Part shown: positions 1 to 6,444 of the stretch, piece after piece | Layout: every line of letters begins with the position of its first letter | Position numbering within the stretch: the stretch's first letter is position 1 | NCBI RefSeq assembly: GCF_051960575.1 | Contig: NZ_JBQCEE010000269.1 | Coordinates: forward strand, 1 to 18,222 | Length of the DNA stretch: 18,222 bases | Direction of reading: 5' to 3' | Origin: JBQCEE01 sp051960575 | Lineage (GTDB): Bacteria; Actinomycetota; Actinomycetes; Mycobacteriales; Jatrophihabitantaceae | Made by a program: the position numbers and the translations under genes | The notes under the pieces: model-generated | Databases searched by the model: none | The model's input: only the letters and a program-made list of their open reading frames with translations | What the model was told of the DNA's origin: nothing

Positions 1-830
1 GACGTGTGCAGGATGCCCTTCGGCTTGCCCGTCGAGCCCGACGTGTACATGACGAACAGCGGGTGCTCCGAGTCGAACGCCTCGGGCTCGTGCTCGGTCG
101 ACTGCTTGTCGACCAGCTCGTGCCACCACACGTCGCGCTCGGCGTCCCACTCGACGTCCTGCCCCGTGCGCCGCACGACGAGCACCGACCGCACGTCCGG
201 GCACTTCAGCAGTGCCTCGTCCACCGCCGGCTTCAGCGCCGACGGCGCACCGCGCCGGTAGCCGCCGTCGGCAGTGATCACGACTCGGGCGTCGCAGTCG
301 ATGATCCGGTCGCTCAGGGCGGTGGACGAGAACCCGCCGAACACCACGGTGTGCAGCGCGCCGAGGCGGGCGCAGGCCAGCATGGCCACGACCGTCTCGG
401 GGATCATCGGCATGTAGATCGCCACCCGATCCCCGCGGTGCACCCCCAGCGAGGTCAGCGCGTTCGCCGCCTGGCAGACGAGGTCCTTCAGCTCGGCGTA
501 GGTGATCGCGCGCTTGTCGCCGGGCTCGCCCTCCCAGTGGTACGCGACCTGCTCACCGTGACCCGCCTCGACGTGCCGGTCGACGCAGTTGTAGGCCACG
601 TTGAGCTTGCCGCCGATGAACCACTTCGCCACCGGCGCGCCCGACCAGTCGAGAATGTCCGTCCACGGCTGCGCCCACGTGAGCCGCTCGGCCTGCTTCG
701 CCCAGAACGCGAGGCGGTCGGCGTTCGCCTCGTCGTAGGCGCCCTCGGTGACGTTCGCGCTCGCGGTGAATGCCTCCGGCGGCGGGAAGCGACGGCTCTC
801 GTGGGACAGGTTCGACAGCGTCTCGGTCAT
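1..830 (-). CDS. acs: Acetyl-CoA synthetase, N-terminal part (cut by window edge)
   Basis: About 276 N-terminal residues of an AMP-forming acetate:CoA ligase, which activates acetate to acetyl-CoA through acetyl-AMP in the cytoplasm. The reading frame runs open to base 1, so the C-terminal half lies outside the window. The adenylate-forming phosphate loop YTSGSTGKPKG sits at residues 262-272. The N-terminal region (FWAKQAERLTW, then KWFIGGKLNVAYNCVDRH) and IYMPMIPETVVAMLACARLG are typical of Acs rather than of other acyl-CoA ligases. The ATG at 830 is chosen because it precedes the conserved N-terminal extension. It lies 10 bases after the satP-like stop codon, with no good Shine-Dalgarno but a TAGGTT hexamer 7 bases upstream. 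The two acetate transporter genes upstream fit its role. Family assignment is firm. Confidence 0.96.
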   Translation of the reverse strand, partial: MTETLSNLSHESRRFPPPEAFTASANVTEGAYDEANADRLAFWAKQAERLTWAQPWTDILDWSGAPVAKWFIGGKLNVAYNCVDRHVEAGHGEQVAYHWEGEPGDKRAITYAELKDLVCQAANALTSLGVHRGDRVAIYMPMIPETVVAMLACARLGALHTVVFGGFSSTALSDRIIDCDARVVITADGGYRRGAPSALKPAVDEALLKCPDVRSVLVVRRTGQDVEWDAERDVWWHELVDKQSTEHEPEAFDSEHPLFVMYTSGSTGKPKGILHT

Positions 831-837
831 ACGCCCG

Positions 838-843
838 AACCTA
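838..843 (-). promoter_or_regulatory. Possible -10 hexamer for leaderless acs transcript
   Basis: TAGGTT on the minus strand matches the actinobacterial -10 pattern TAnnnT and ends 7 bases before the acs ATG. It overlaps the TAG stop of the upstream transporter gene, so the match could be partly accidental. No convincing -35 hexamer is visible. If real, acs would have its own leaderless transcript besides readthrough from the transporter gene. Confidence 0.25.
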
Positions 844-1485
844 GCGCGGGAAGGTCGGGAAGACGACGCGCTTCGCGGTCGCGTTCATGACGCCGGCGAG
901 CGAGGCGTACCAGGCCGCGGCGGCGGTCACGAGCCCGAGCCAGCCGCCGAGGTGGATCCACCCGCTGCTGTTCGCCGCGAAATCCTTCGCCGAGTAGGCG
1001 AACCAGCCGATGGTCAGCGCGAGGAAGGTCAGGGTGAGGAGCGCGAAGACCGCGAGGATCGCGCCCGAGGTGCGGCTGGCGACCACCGTCATGTACGCGG
1101 TGAAGATCGTCCAGACCAGCAGGTAGAGCCCCACACCGTGGAACAGGTCGTTCGGCTTGGCCGCTGTCGGCAGGTGTTCGAGCAGGTACCAGAACGAGAG
1201 CCAGAAGGCGCCGTACGAAGTGAACGCGACCGCGCCGAAGGTGTTGCCCTTGGCGAACTCCCACATGCCGGCGAGCAACTGCGCGATGCCGCCGTAGAAC
1301 AGGGCGAGCCCCAGTACGACGGTCTGTACCGAGGCGCCCAGCATGTTCGTGTTGATGACGGAGAGGAAGAACGTGGTGCCGGCGAAGCCGGCCAGGCCGA
1401 GCGGGCCGGGATCGGCGAAGCCCGCACCGGTGGTCGTCGGTGTGCTGACGACCTCGTCCTGCTGTGTACCGCGGATGGTGGTCAT
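841..1485 (-). CDS. satP: Acetate uptake transporter, GPR1/FUN34/SatP (YaaH) family
   Basis: A 214-residue membrane protein with about six hydrophobic helices, the normal size for the acetate uptake transporter family that moves acetate (and in some members succinate) across the cytoplasmic membrane. The family signature near the first helix is seen as DPGPLGLAGF at residues 25-34; the commonest form begins with Asn, here Asp. The stretch GGIAQLLAGMWEFAKGNTFG (65-84) followed by AFTSYGAFWLS is diagnostic. ATG at 1485 is preferred over an in-frame GTG at 1503 because AGGAG lies 8 bases before the ATG and the GTG start would place that site inside the gene. It is followed after 10 bases by acs, so the two are probably co-transcribed. 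The symbol is given by family similarity. Confidence 0.93.
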   Translation of the reverse strand: MTTIRGTQQDEVVSTPTTTGAGFADPGPLGLAGFAGTTFFLSVINTNMLGASVQTVVLGLALFYGGIAQLLAGMWEFAKGNTFGAVAFTSYGAFWLSFWYLLEHLPTAAKPNDLFHGVGLYLLVWTIFTAYMTVVASRTSGAILAVFALLTLTFLALTIGWFAYSAKDFAANSSGWIHLGGWLGLVTAAAAWYASLAGVMNATAKRVVFPTFPR

Positions 1486-1493
1486 GGCGGAGT

Positions 1494-1498
1494 CTCCT
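1494..1498 (-). promoter_or_regulatory. Shine-Dalgarno that sets the satP-like start
   Basis: AGGAG on the minus strand ends 8 bases before the ATG at 1485. It decides between that ATG and the in-frame GTG further upstream. Confidence 0.7.
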
Positions 1499-1570
1499 GT
1501 CACTGCGAATCACTGCGTCGGACCGGACAGGCCGACCGTGCCAGTGACGCCGGTCACCGCGCGAGACGCT

Positions 1571-1600
1571 GTCGCCGGACGTCGGACCTCGTCGCCGGAC
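1571..1600 (-). repeat. Paired 10-bp direct repeat upstream of the satP-like gene
   Basis: The 10-mer GTCCGGCGAC (minus strand) occurs twice, at 1571-1580 and 1591-1600, with start points 20 bases apart (about two helical turns). It lies in the 143-base gap (1486-1628) between the symporter stop and the acetate transporter start, 86 to 115 bases upstream of that ATG. A second direct repeat, TCACTGC on the plus strand at 1500-1506 and 1510-1516, lies next to the Shine-Dalgarno. Paired same-orientation half-sites about two turns apart are the arrangement LytTR regulators bind, and such a regulator is encoded upstream in the same cluster. The link is inference; chance repetition in GC-rich DNA is possible. 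Confidence 0.3.
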
Positions 1601-1628
1601 GGGGACGCGCCTGCGCCGAACGGTCGGT

Positions 1629-3383
1629 TCAGCGCGACGAACGGTGGGCCGACAGCTCGGCCAGCACGGCCTCGGGCGCGTGCAGCCGCACCATGACCCG
1701 GGCCGTGTCGGCCGGGACGCGCCGCGGCGTCGCCAGCGAGACGCCGACCATGACCGCGGTCGTGATCGGCACCGCCCAGGCCGCGGGCTGGGCGAGCAGT
1801 GCGGCCGGCCAGCCGTGCGCGGGCGCGTAGGTCAGCGTCGAGACGACGGCCGCCGTGGCGAGCACCCCGCCGGTGAGCAGCCCGGTGAGCGCGCCGGCGT
1901 CGGTGAGCCCGCGCCACCAGATGCCCAGCACGAGCAGCGGGCAGAATGTCGCGGCCGCGAGGGCGAAGGCGAGCCCGACGACGGCCGCGAGGCCGAGCCG
2001 CTGCGCGGGCAGGCTGAGCAGGTAGGGCACGAGCACCGCGGCGACGGCGGCGAGCCGGAACGACCGGATGCGTTGCTCGCGTCCGCCCCGTGCGGCGCCG
2101 TCGCGCCGCAGCACGTCCTGCGATATGACACCCGCGACCGAGACGGTGAGCCCGGACGCGGTGGACAGGAACGCGGCGAAGGCGCCCGCCGTCACGAGTG
2201 CCGACAGCAGCACGCCTGCCTGCCCGCCGAGCATGCGCCCGGGCAGCAGCAGCACCGTGGCGTCGGTGCGCCCGGTGAGCAGCAGGTCGGGCACGTAGTG
2301 GCGGGCGAGCGCGGCGTAGATCGTCGGCAGCAGGTAGAACCCGGACAACAGCCCGATGACGACGAGCGTCGTGCGCCGCGTGTCGCGGCCGTCGGGGTTG
2401 GTGTAGAAGCGCACGAGCACGTGCGGCAACCCCATCGTCCCGAGACAGATCGCGATGATCAGCGAGAGCGTCGCGTAGAGCGGGTGCGGCGACCCCGATC
2501 CCATCGGACGCAGCCAGGCGGCGTTGTCGCGGGCGGGCAGCCCGTGCAGCACCGGCACGACGTCGCCGCGCTCGAGGGTCACCGTCGTGTGCGCGCCGAG
2601 CCGGTGGACGCCGGCGGTGAGCCTGACGGCACCGTCGACCCGCCGCCCGTCGACGCTGCCCGCGACCCGCAGCGTCTCGTCGGCCGGCACCTGCACGGTC
2701 GTGGCGCCGCCCAGCCGCACGACCGTGTGCTGCTGCGCCACCGGATGGCCACGGCCCAGCGCGTCGTCGCGGTGCTGCCACACACCGACCAGCACGAGCA
2801 CCGGCACAAGCAGGGCGACGAACTTCAGCCAGAACTGCATCGCCTGGGCGAAGGTGATCGACCGCATGCCGCCGACGACGACCGAGACCAGCACGATCAC
2901 GCAGACGAGCAGGCCGCCGACCCACGACGGCGCACCGGTCTGGGTGCCGAGCGCGAGCGAGGCACCCTGCAGTTGCGGCACGAGGTAGAGCCAGCCGATC
3001 ACCACGACGAGCAGCGACGCGACGCGGCGCACCAGCGGCGACCCGAGGCGGATCTGCGCGAAGTCCGGCAGCGTGTACGCCCCGCTGCGCCGCAGCGGCG
3101 CCGCCACCAGCGCCAGCAGCACCAGGTAGCCCGCGGTGTAGCCGACGGGATACCAGAGCATGTCGAAGCCGTAGGCAAGGATCAGTCCGGCGATGCCGAG
3201 GTAGGAGGCCGCCGACAGGTACTCGCCGCCGATCGCCGCCGCGTTCCAGCGCGGGGTGACCGCGCGGGCCGCGACGTAGAAGTCGCTCGTCGTGCGGGCG
3301 CGGCGCAACCCGAACGAGCCCGCCACCGTCGTCGCGAGCGCCACGACCACCACGGCGAGCACGGCCGCGGTGCGCTCACTCAC
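1629..3383 (-). CDS. Sodium/cation:acetate (monocarboxylate) symporter, ActP/MctC-like
   Basis: A 584-residue member of the sodium:solute symporter (SSS) family, of the ActP/MctC type that imports acetate and related monocarboxylates. About thirteen hydrophobic helices are visible. Diagnostic stretches are RWNAAAIGGEYLSAASYLG (45-63), GGMRSITFAQAMQFWLK (171-187), LGTMGLPHVLVRFYTNP (314-330) and the sodium-site helix AFAAFLSTASGLTVS (401-415). Residues about 203-298 form a long hydrophilic segment rich in beta-type residues between two helices, which is larger than loops elsewhere in the protein. The GTG at 3383 overlaps the end of the small membrane protein gene by 8 bases, implying translational coupling. 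The exact substrate is not decided by sequence; acetate is favoured by the neighbouring acs and SatP-type genes. Confidence 0.93.
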   Translation of the reverse strand: MSERTAAVLAVVVVALATTVAGSFGLRRARTTSDFYVAARAVTPRWNAAAIGGEYLSAASYLGIAGLILAYGFDMLWYPVGYTAGYLVLLALVAAPLRRSGAYTLPDFAQIRLGSPLVRRVASLLVVVIGWLYLVPQLQGASLALGTQTGAPSWVGGLLVCVIVLVSVVVGGMRSITFAQAMQFWLKFVALLVPVLVLVGVWQHRDDALGRGHPVAQQHTVVRLGGATTVQVPADETLRVAGSVDGRRVDGAVRLTAGVHRLGAHTTVTLERGDVVPVLHGLPARDNAAWLRPMGSGSPHPLYATLSLIIAICLGTMGLPHVLVRFYTNPDGRDTRRTTLVVIGLLSGFYLLPTIYAALARHYVPDLLLTGRTDATVLLLPGRMLGGQAGVLLSALVTAGAFAAFLSTASGLTVSVAGVISQDVLRRDGAARGGREQRIRSFRLAAVAAVLVPYLLSLPAQRLGLAAVVGLAFALAAATFCPLLVLGIWWRGLTDAGALTGLLTGGVLATAAVVSTLTYAPAHGWPAALLAQPAAWAVPITTAVMVGVSLATPRRVPADTARVMVRLHAPEAVLAELSAHRSSR

Positions 3384-3744
3384 GGCGGCGCACCAGCTCG
3401 GTGAAGGTGCGTTCGTTGCGCTCGGCGTGCCGCACCGTGTACCAGGCCAGCGCGATGAGTGCCGGGTACACGAGCGCGCCGAGCACCAGCCACGGCACCG
3501 GCAGCCCGAACACCCGCAGCCGGGCGAACCCGGGCGCCACGCCCCCGGCGACGGCCACGCCGCCGAGCAGCAGCGCCACCGTCAGCACGGTGACGACGGC
3601 CAGCCGGCGCTGGCTGCGGATCAGCGAGGACATGTACACCTCGCCGAGGCGGGTCTGCTCGTCGATCTCGTGCACGACCGCACGCGCCGGCGCCCGGCGG
3701 GCGGCCTGCACCCGCCGATGCGTCACCCGCACCCGCTCGGTCAC
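3376..3744 (-). CDS. Small two-helix membrane protein coupled to the symporter
   Basis: A 122-residue protein with two predicted membrane segments, roughly residues 48-68 and 83-103, joined by a short loop, with a basic N-terminal tail and a charged C-terminal tail. Topology and position recall the small membrane proteins (DUF485-type and similar) commonly encoded just before ActP-like symporters, for which accessory or stabilising roles have been suggested. I cannot assign it to a named family by motif. The GTG at 3744 is the first start after an upstream in-frame stop. It starts 27 bases after the response regulator gene and overlaps the symporter start by 8 bases, so it belongs in one operon with both. 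Function unknown; association with the transporter is an inference. Confidence 0.82.
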   Translation of the reverse strand: MTERVRVTHRRVQAARRAPARAVVHEIDEQTRLGEVYMSSLIRSQRRLAVVTVLTVALLLGGVAVAGGVAPGFARLRVFGLPVPWLVLGALVYPALIALAWYTVRHAERNERTFTELVRRRE

Positions 3745-3771
3745 CCCGTCACCACCCCACCGAGCGCGGCC

Positions 3772-4509
3772 TCATCGCCGCGCCAGCAGGTCACGCAGCT
3801 CGCGCGTGTGCCGGCGGCTCACCGGCAGCTCGACCGGCGGCTCGGTGCCCAGCCGCACGCTGCACCGGCCGTCGACGGTGCGCACCTCGTCGACGTGGGC
3901 CAGGGCGACCAGCGTGCTGCGGTGGATGCGGGCGAACCCGGCGGCCGCCCACCGCTCCTCGAGCACCGACAGCGGCACCCGGACGAGATGGCTGCCGGTG
4001 GCCGTGTGCAGCCGCGCGTAATCGCCCTGCGCCTCGACGAAGCGCACCTCCGACCGGCGCACGAAGCGGGTGACCCCGCCGAGCTCGACGGGGATCGTCT
4101 CGTCCTCCGGCGGCGGCGCACCCGAGCCCGCCACCCGGCGCACCGCCTCGGCCAGCCGCTCGGCCCGCACCGGCTTCATCACGTAGTCGGCCGCGTGCAG
4201 GTCGAACGCCTCGACCGCGTGGTCGTCGTACGCGGTGACGAACACGATCTGCGGCGGGGACGCGAACCGGCTCAGCACCCGGGCCAGCTCGACGCCGTCC
4301 AGCCCCGGCATCTTGATGTCGCAGAACAGCACGTCGACCGGCTCGTCGTGCAGCAGCCGCAGCGCCTCGGCCGCGTCGGCCGCCGTACGCACCGCGGCGA
4401 TGCGGTCGTCCTGCCGCAGCAGCCAGGCGAGCTCGTCGCGGGCCGGCGCCTCGTCGTCGACGACGAGGGCCCGCAGGGCACCACCGTCGCCCTGCGCCGC
4501 ACCGATCAT
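3772..4509 (-). CDS. LytTR-type (LytR/AlgR) two-component response regulator
   Basis: A 245-residue regulator. Residues about 13-125 form a receiver domain with acidic pair D18-D19, phosphoacceptor D64 (in LFCDIKMPGLDG), T92 and K112 all in place. After a Pro/Glu linker, residues about 138-245 form a LytTR DNA-binding domain, recognised from VRFVEAQGDYARLHT, the stretch GFARIHRSTLVAL and the final SRRHTRELRDLL. Such proteins bind paired direct repeats upstream of target promoters. The partner is almost certainly the LytS-like kinase encoded two genes upstream. The downstream symporter is a likely target, by analogy with LytS/LytTR pairs BtsSR and YpdAB of E. coli, which respond to pyruvate-type carboxylates and control carboxylate transporters. 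ATG at 4509 has no Shine-Dalgarno but a -10-like TAGCCT 6 bases before it. Confidence 0.96.
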   Translation of the reverse strand: MIGAAQGDGGALRALVVDDEAPARDELAWLLRQDDRIAAVRTAADAAEALRLLHDEPVDVLFCDIKMPGLDGVELARVLSRFASPPQIVFVTAYDDHAVEAFDLHAADYVMKPVRAERLAEAVRRVAGSGAPPPEDETIPVELGGVTRFVRRSEVRFVEAQGDYARLHTATGSHLVRVPLSVLEERWAAAGFARIHRSTLVALAHVDEVRTVDGRCSVRLGTEPPVELPVSRRHTRELRDLLARR

Positions 4510-4515
4510 GCGCGC

Positions 4516-4521
4516 AGGCTA
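4516..4521 (-). promoter_or_regulatory. Possible -10 hexamer for leaderless response-regulator transcript
   Basis: TAGCCT on the minus strand fits TAnnnT and is separated by 6 bases from the ATG at 4509. It lies in the 39-base gap after the small CxxC protein gene. No clear -35 hexamer. The gene lacks a Shine-Dalgarno, which is consistent with leaderless translation. Confidence 0.35.
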
Positions 4522-4548
4522 ACCCCGCGCGCCGCCAGAAACGACGGA

Positions 4549-4707
4549 TCAGTGGGCGTGGACCACGAATTCCAGGTCGTCGAGGAAGACGCCCCGGCAC
4601 GGAGCGCAGGCCCAGACACCCGACGGCACGACGACGCCCAGGTGGCGCGCGTCCTCACGGGCGCAGACGAGCTGGTACCACAGCCGCACGCGGCGCACGA
4701 ACGACAC
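4549..4707 (-). CDS. Small CxxC protein between kinase and response regulator
   Basis: A 52-residue reading frame starting VSFVRRVRLWYQLVCARED and ending in VVHAH. It contains a CAPC (CxxC) motif plus an upstream Cys in LVCARED, with His residues near the end, so a small metal-binding or redox protein is conceivable. Codons use G or C at nearly every third position, as in real genes here. GTG at 4707 is chosen because GGAGGG lies 7 bases upstream; the frame also continues upstream to a TTG at 4764 overlapping the kinase stop, but that part has poorer codon bias. No family recognised. Position between a kinase and its regulator suggests the same operon; a role in signalling is speculation. Confidence 0.6.
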   Translation of the reverse strand: MSFVRRVRLWYQLVCAREDARHLGVVVPSGVWACAPCRGVFLDDLEFVVHAH

Positions 4708-4714
4708 AGCCACA

Positions 4715-4720
4715 CCCTCC
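4715..4720 (-). promoter_or_regulatory. Shine-Dalgarno that sets the small CxxC protein start
   Basis: GGAGGG on the minus strand ends 7 bases before the GTG at 4707. It is the best ribosome-binding site in the two-component cluster and is the main reason for treating the 52-residue frame as translated. Confidence 0.6.
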
Positions 4721-4760
4721 GACCGACGAGGCCCTCCCCATCGGCCGCGATCCTCGCCGC

Positions 4761-5933
4761 TCAACCCGCCATCGCGCCGGGCGCGAACTTCGGCACGCGG
4801 AGGACGACTCGGGTGCCCGCACCCGGCGCTGTCTCGACGACGAGGCCGTAGGCGTCGCCGTAGACGTGCCGCAGCCGGGCGTCGACGTTGCCCAGCCCGA
4901 TCGACCGGCGCGTGTCGTCGGCGTCCTCGAGGGCCCGGCGGATGACGTCCGGATCGGCGCCCGCCCCGTCGTCCTCGATGCTGATCACCGCCTCGTCCCC
5001 CGCGTCGGCGGCGACGATCGACACCGTCACCGCCCCCGCCGTCCCCTCGAAGCCGTGCTTCACGGCGTTCTCGACGAGCGGCTGCACGGCGAGGAACGGC
5101 ACGGACACGGGCAGCACCTCCGGCGCGACGACGACGGTGACGCGCAGCCGGTCACCGAAGCGGGCCTGCTCGAGCACGAGGTAGCGCTCGACGTTGCGCA
5201 ACTCGTCGGCCAGCGTCGTGAACTCGCCGCCGCGGCGCAGCGCGTACCTGGTGAAGTCGGCGAACTCGAGCAGCAGCTCGCGCGCCCGCTCGGGGTCGGT
5301 GCGCATGAACGACGCGATCGCGGTGAGCGAGTTGTAGACGAAGTGCGGGCTGATCTGGGCGCGCAGCGCGCGCAGCTCGGCCTCGATCAGCCGCGTGCGC
5401 TGCGCCTCGGCCGACGCGATCTCGATCTGCCCCGACACCCAGCCGGCCACCTCGTCGACGGCCCGCACCCGGGTCGCCGATGCCTCGCGCCCATACGCGA
5501 CCAGCGCCCCGACCACGGTGTCGCCGTCGGTCAGGGGCGCCGCGACGGCCGTGCGCACGGGGCAGTCGGGCGCGCCGCACGACACGTCGCGGCGCACGTC
5601 GGTGCGCCCGCTGCGCAGCACCTCGGCGGCGTGCGTCATGGCGAGCGCGGTGTGCTCGTGCGGCCCGCCGTCGGCGGCCAGCAGCCGGTCGCCGTCGACG
5701 AGCGCGACCGCCGTCGCGCCGAGCAGCGCGCGCAGGTGCCTCACCGCCCGCTCGGCACCGTGCGGGGTCAGCCCCTCGCGCAGGCCCGGTGTCGCCAGCG
5801 CGGCCGTGTGCAGCGTCGTGAAGGTGGCCCGGTCGGCGGTGCTGCCGAGGTCGCGGTGCCGGAACCGCACGTAGGCCAGGGCGGCAAGCAGGACGAGCAG
5901 CAGCGCCGCACCGAGCAGCGGGGCGGCGTCCAC
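4761..5933 (-). CDS. LytS-type sensor histidine kinase with GAF-like domain
   Basis: A 390-residue membrane kinase. Residues about 5-22 form a single hydrophobic membrane segment. Residues about 55-175 look like a GAF domain, containing CGAPDC (C119, C124) before PVRTAVAAPLTDGDTVVGALV. The LytS/YehU-type kinase core follows: phosphoacceptor H197 in RAQISPHFVYNSL, N box LVENAVKHG (286-294, N289), G1 box DDGAG (321-325) and GLGNVDARL (346-354). Classical LytS proteins have a five-helix 5TM domain, so the short membrane part is a distinct architecture. GTG at 5933 begins just before the membrane segment, 10 bases after the preceding stop; a longer frame reaching 6191 only overlaps the upstream gene out of phase. 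It presumably phosphorylates the LytTR regulator; the signal is unknown, with acetate or related metabolites inferred from neighbours. Confidence 0.93.
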   Translation of the reverse strand: MDAAPLLGAALLLVLLAALAYVRFRHRDLGSTADRATFTTLHTAALATPGLREGLTPHGAERAVRHLRALLGATAVALVDGDRLLAADGGPHEHTALAMTHAAEVLRSGRTDVRRDVSCGAPDCPVRTAVAAPLTDGDTVVGALVAYGREASATRVRAVDEVAGWVSGQIEIASAEAQRTRLIEAELRALRAQISPHFVYNSLTAIASFMRTDPERARELLLEFADFTRYALRRGGEFTTLADELRNVERYLVLEQARFGDRLRVTVVVAPEVLPVSVPFLAVQPLVENAVKHGFEGTAGAVTVSIVAADAGDEAVISIEDDGAGADPDVIRRALEDADDTRRSIGLGNVDARLRHVYGDAYGLVVETAPGAGTRVVLRVPKFAPGAMAG

Positions 5934-5943
5934 GACCGCCTGT

Positions 5944-6444
5944 CTACTCCTGCGGCGGTGTCTTTTCCTGTGTCGCCCGCGTGGCCGCGAACAACCCGCG
6001 CAGGCCGCGCATCGCCGACACCGCCTGCTCGCGGTCGTAGCGCTGCACGGCGGCGATGGCGATGAGCTCCTCGCCGGGCAGCACCAGCCGCGCCAGCCGG
6101 GCGTTCGACGGGAACTCGACGCGCTGCACGAGTTCCCACGGCACCGTCTTCCAGGCGCCGACGAAGCCGCGCACCCGCACGCCGTCGGCATCGGCCACCA
6201 ACCGGGGCCGGGTCGGCAGCAGCAGCCCGACGGCGAGGATCACCCCGATGATCACGGTGAAGACCTGGTCCTTGACCCCGAAGTGGGCCCCGGCGTTGTG
6301 GCTGGGTTCGAGGAACGCGACGGCCACCATCACGACGAAAACCACTGCCGCGGACGCCATCGCGAGCCGCGCCGTGCGGATCGGGCGGGCGGACACGATG
6401 GTGGGCTGCTCGGTCACGGGCGACGGGTCACTCACAGACGGCAT
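5944..6444 (-). CDS. PH-domain (bacterial PH) membrane protein
   Basis: A 166-residue protein with a polar N-terminal tail, two membrane segments (about 28-46 and 60-77), and a C-terminal domain of about 75 residues resembling bacterial pleckstrin-homology domains: RLVADADGVRVRG, then WKTVPWELVQRVEFP and the aliphatic strand LVLPGEELIAIAAVQ, followed by a helix. Such proteins are frequent next to hisG in actinobacteria but have no established function. The ATG at 6444 overlaps hisG by 13 bases. An equally plausible start is the in-frame GTG at 6435, which would overlap the hisG TGA by 4 bases (GTGA). Either way translation is coupled to hisG. It is followed 10 bases later by the sensor kinase gene. 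Confidence 0.85.
   Translation of the reverse strand: MPSVSDPSPVTEQPTIVSARPIRTARLAMASAAVVFVVMVAVAFLEPSHNAGAHFGVKDQVFTVIIGVILAVGLLLPTRPRLVADADGVRVRGFVGAWKTVPWELVQRVEFPSNARLARLVLPGEELIAIAAVQRYDREQAVSAMRGLRGLFAATRATQEKTPPQE

Noticed and set aside
4..890. Long plus-strand open frames of 85 and 294 codons
   Set aside because: They lie opposite acs, whose minus-strand protein is unmistakable; they are Arg/His-rich, low-complexity translations typical of antisense frames in GC-rich DNA.
1521..1555. Hairpin after the symporter gene as a terminator
   Set aside because: Only a 6-base stem (GACCGG/CCGGTC) with a 23-base loop and no T tract; too weak to call in DNA of this composition.
1644..3404. Plus-strand open frame of 586 codons
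   Set aside because: It is fully antisense to the symporter, with no family motif and extreme Arg/Gln/Glu/His composition.
5934..5950. TAGACA before the kinase GTG as another leaderless -10
   Set aside because: It lacks the conserved final T of TAnnnT and includes the TAG stop of the preceding gene, so it is more likely coincidental.
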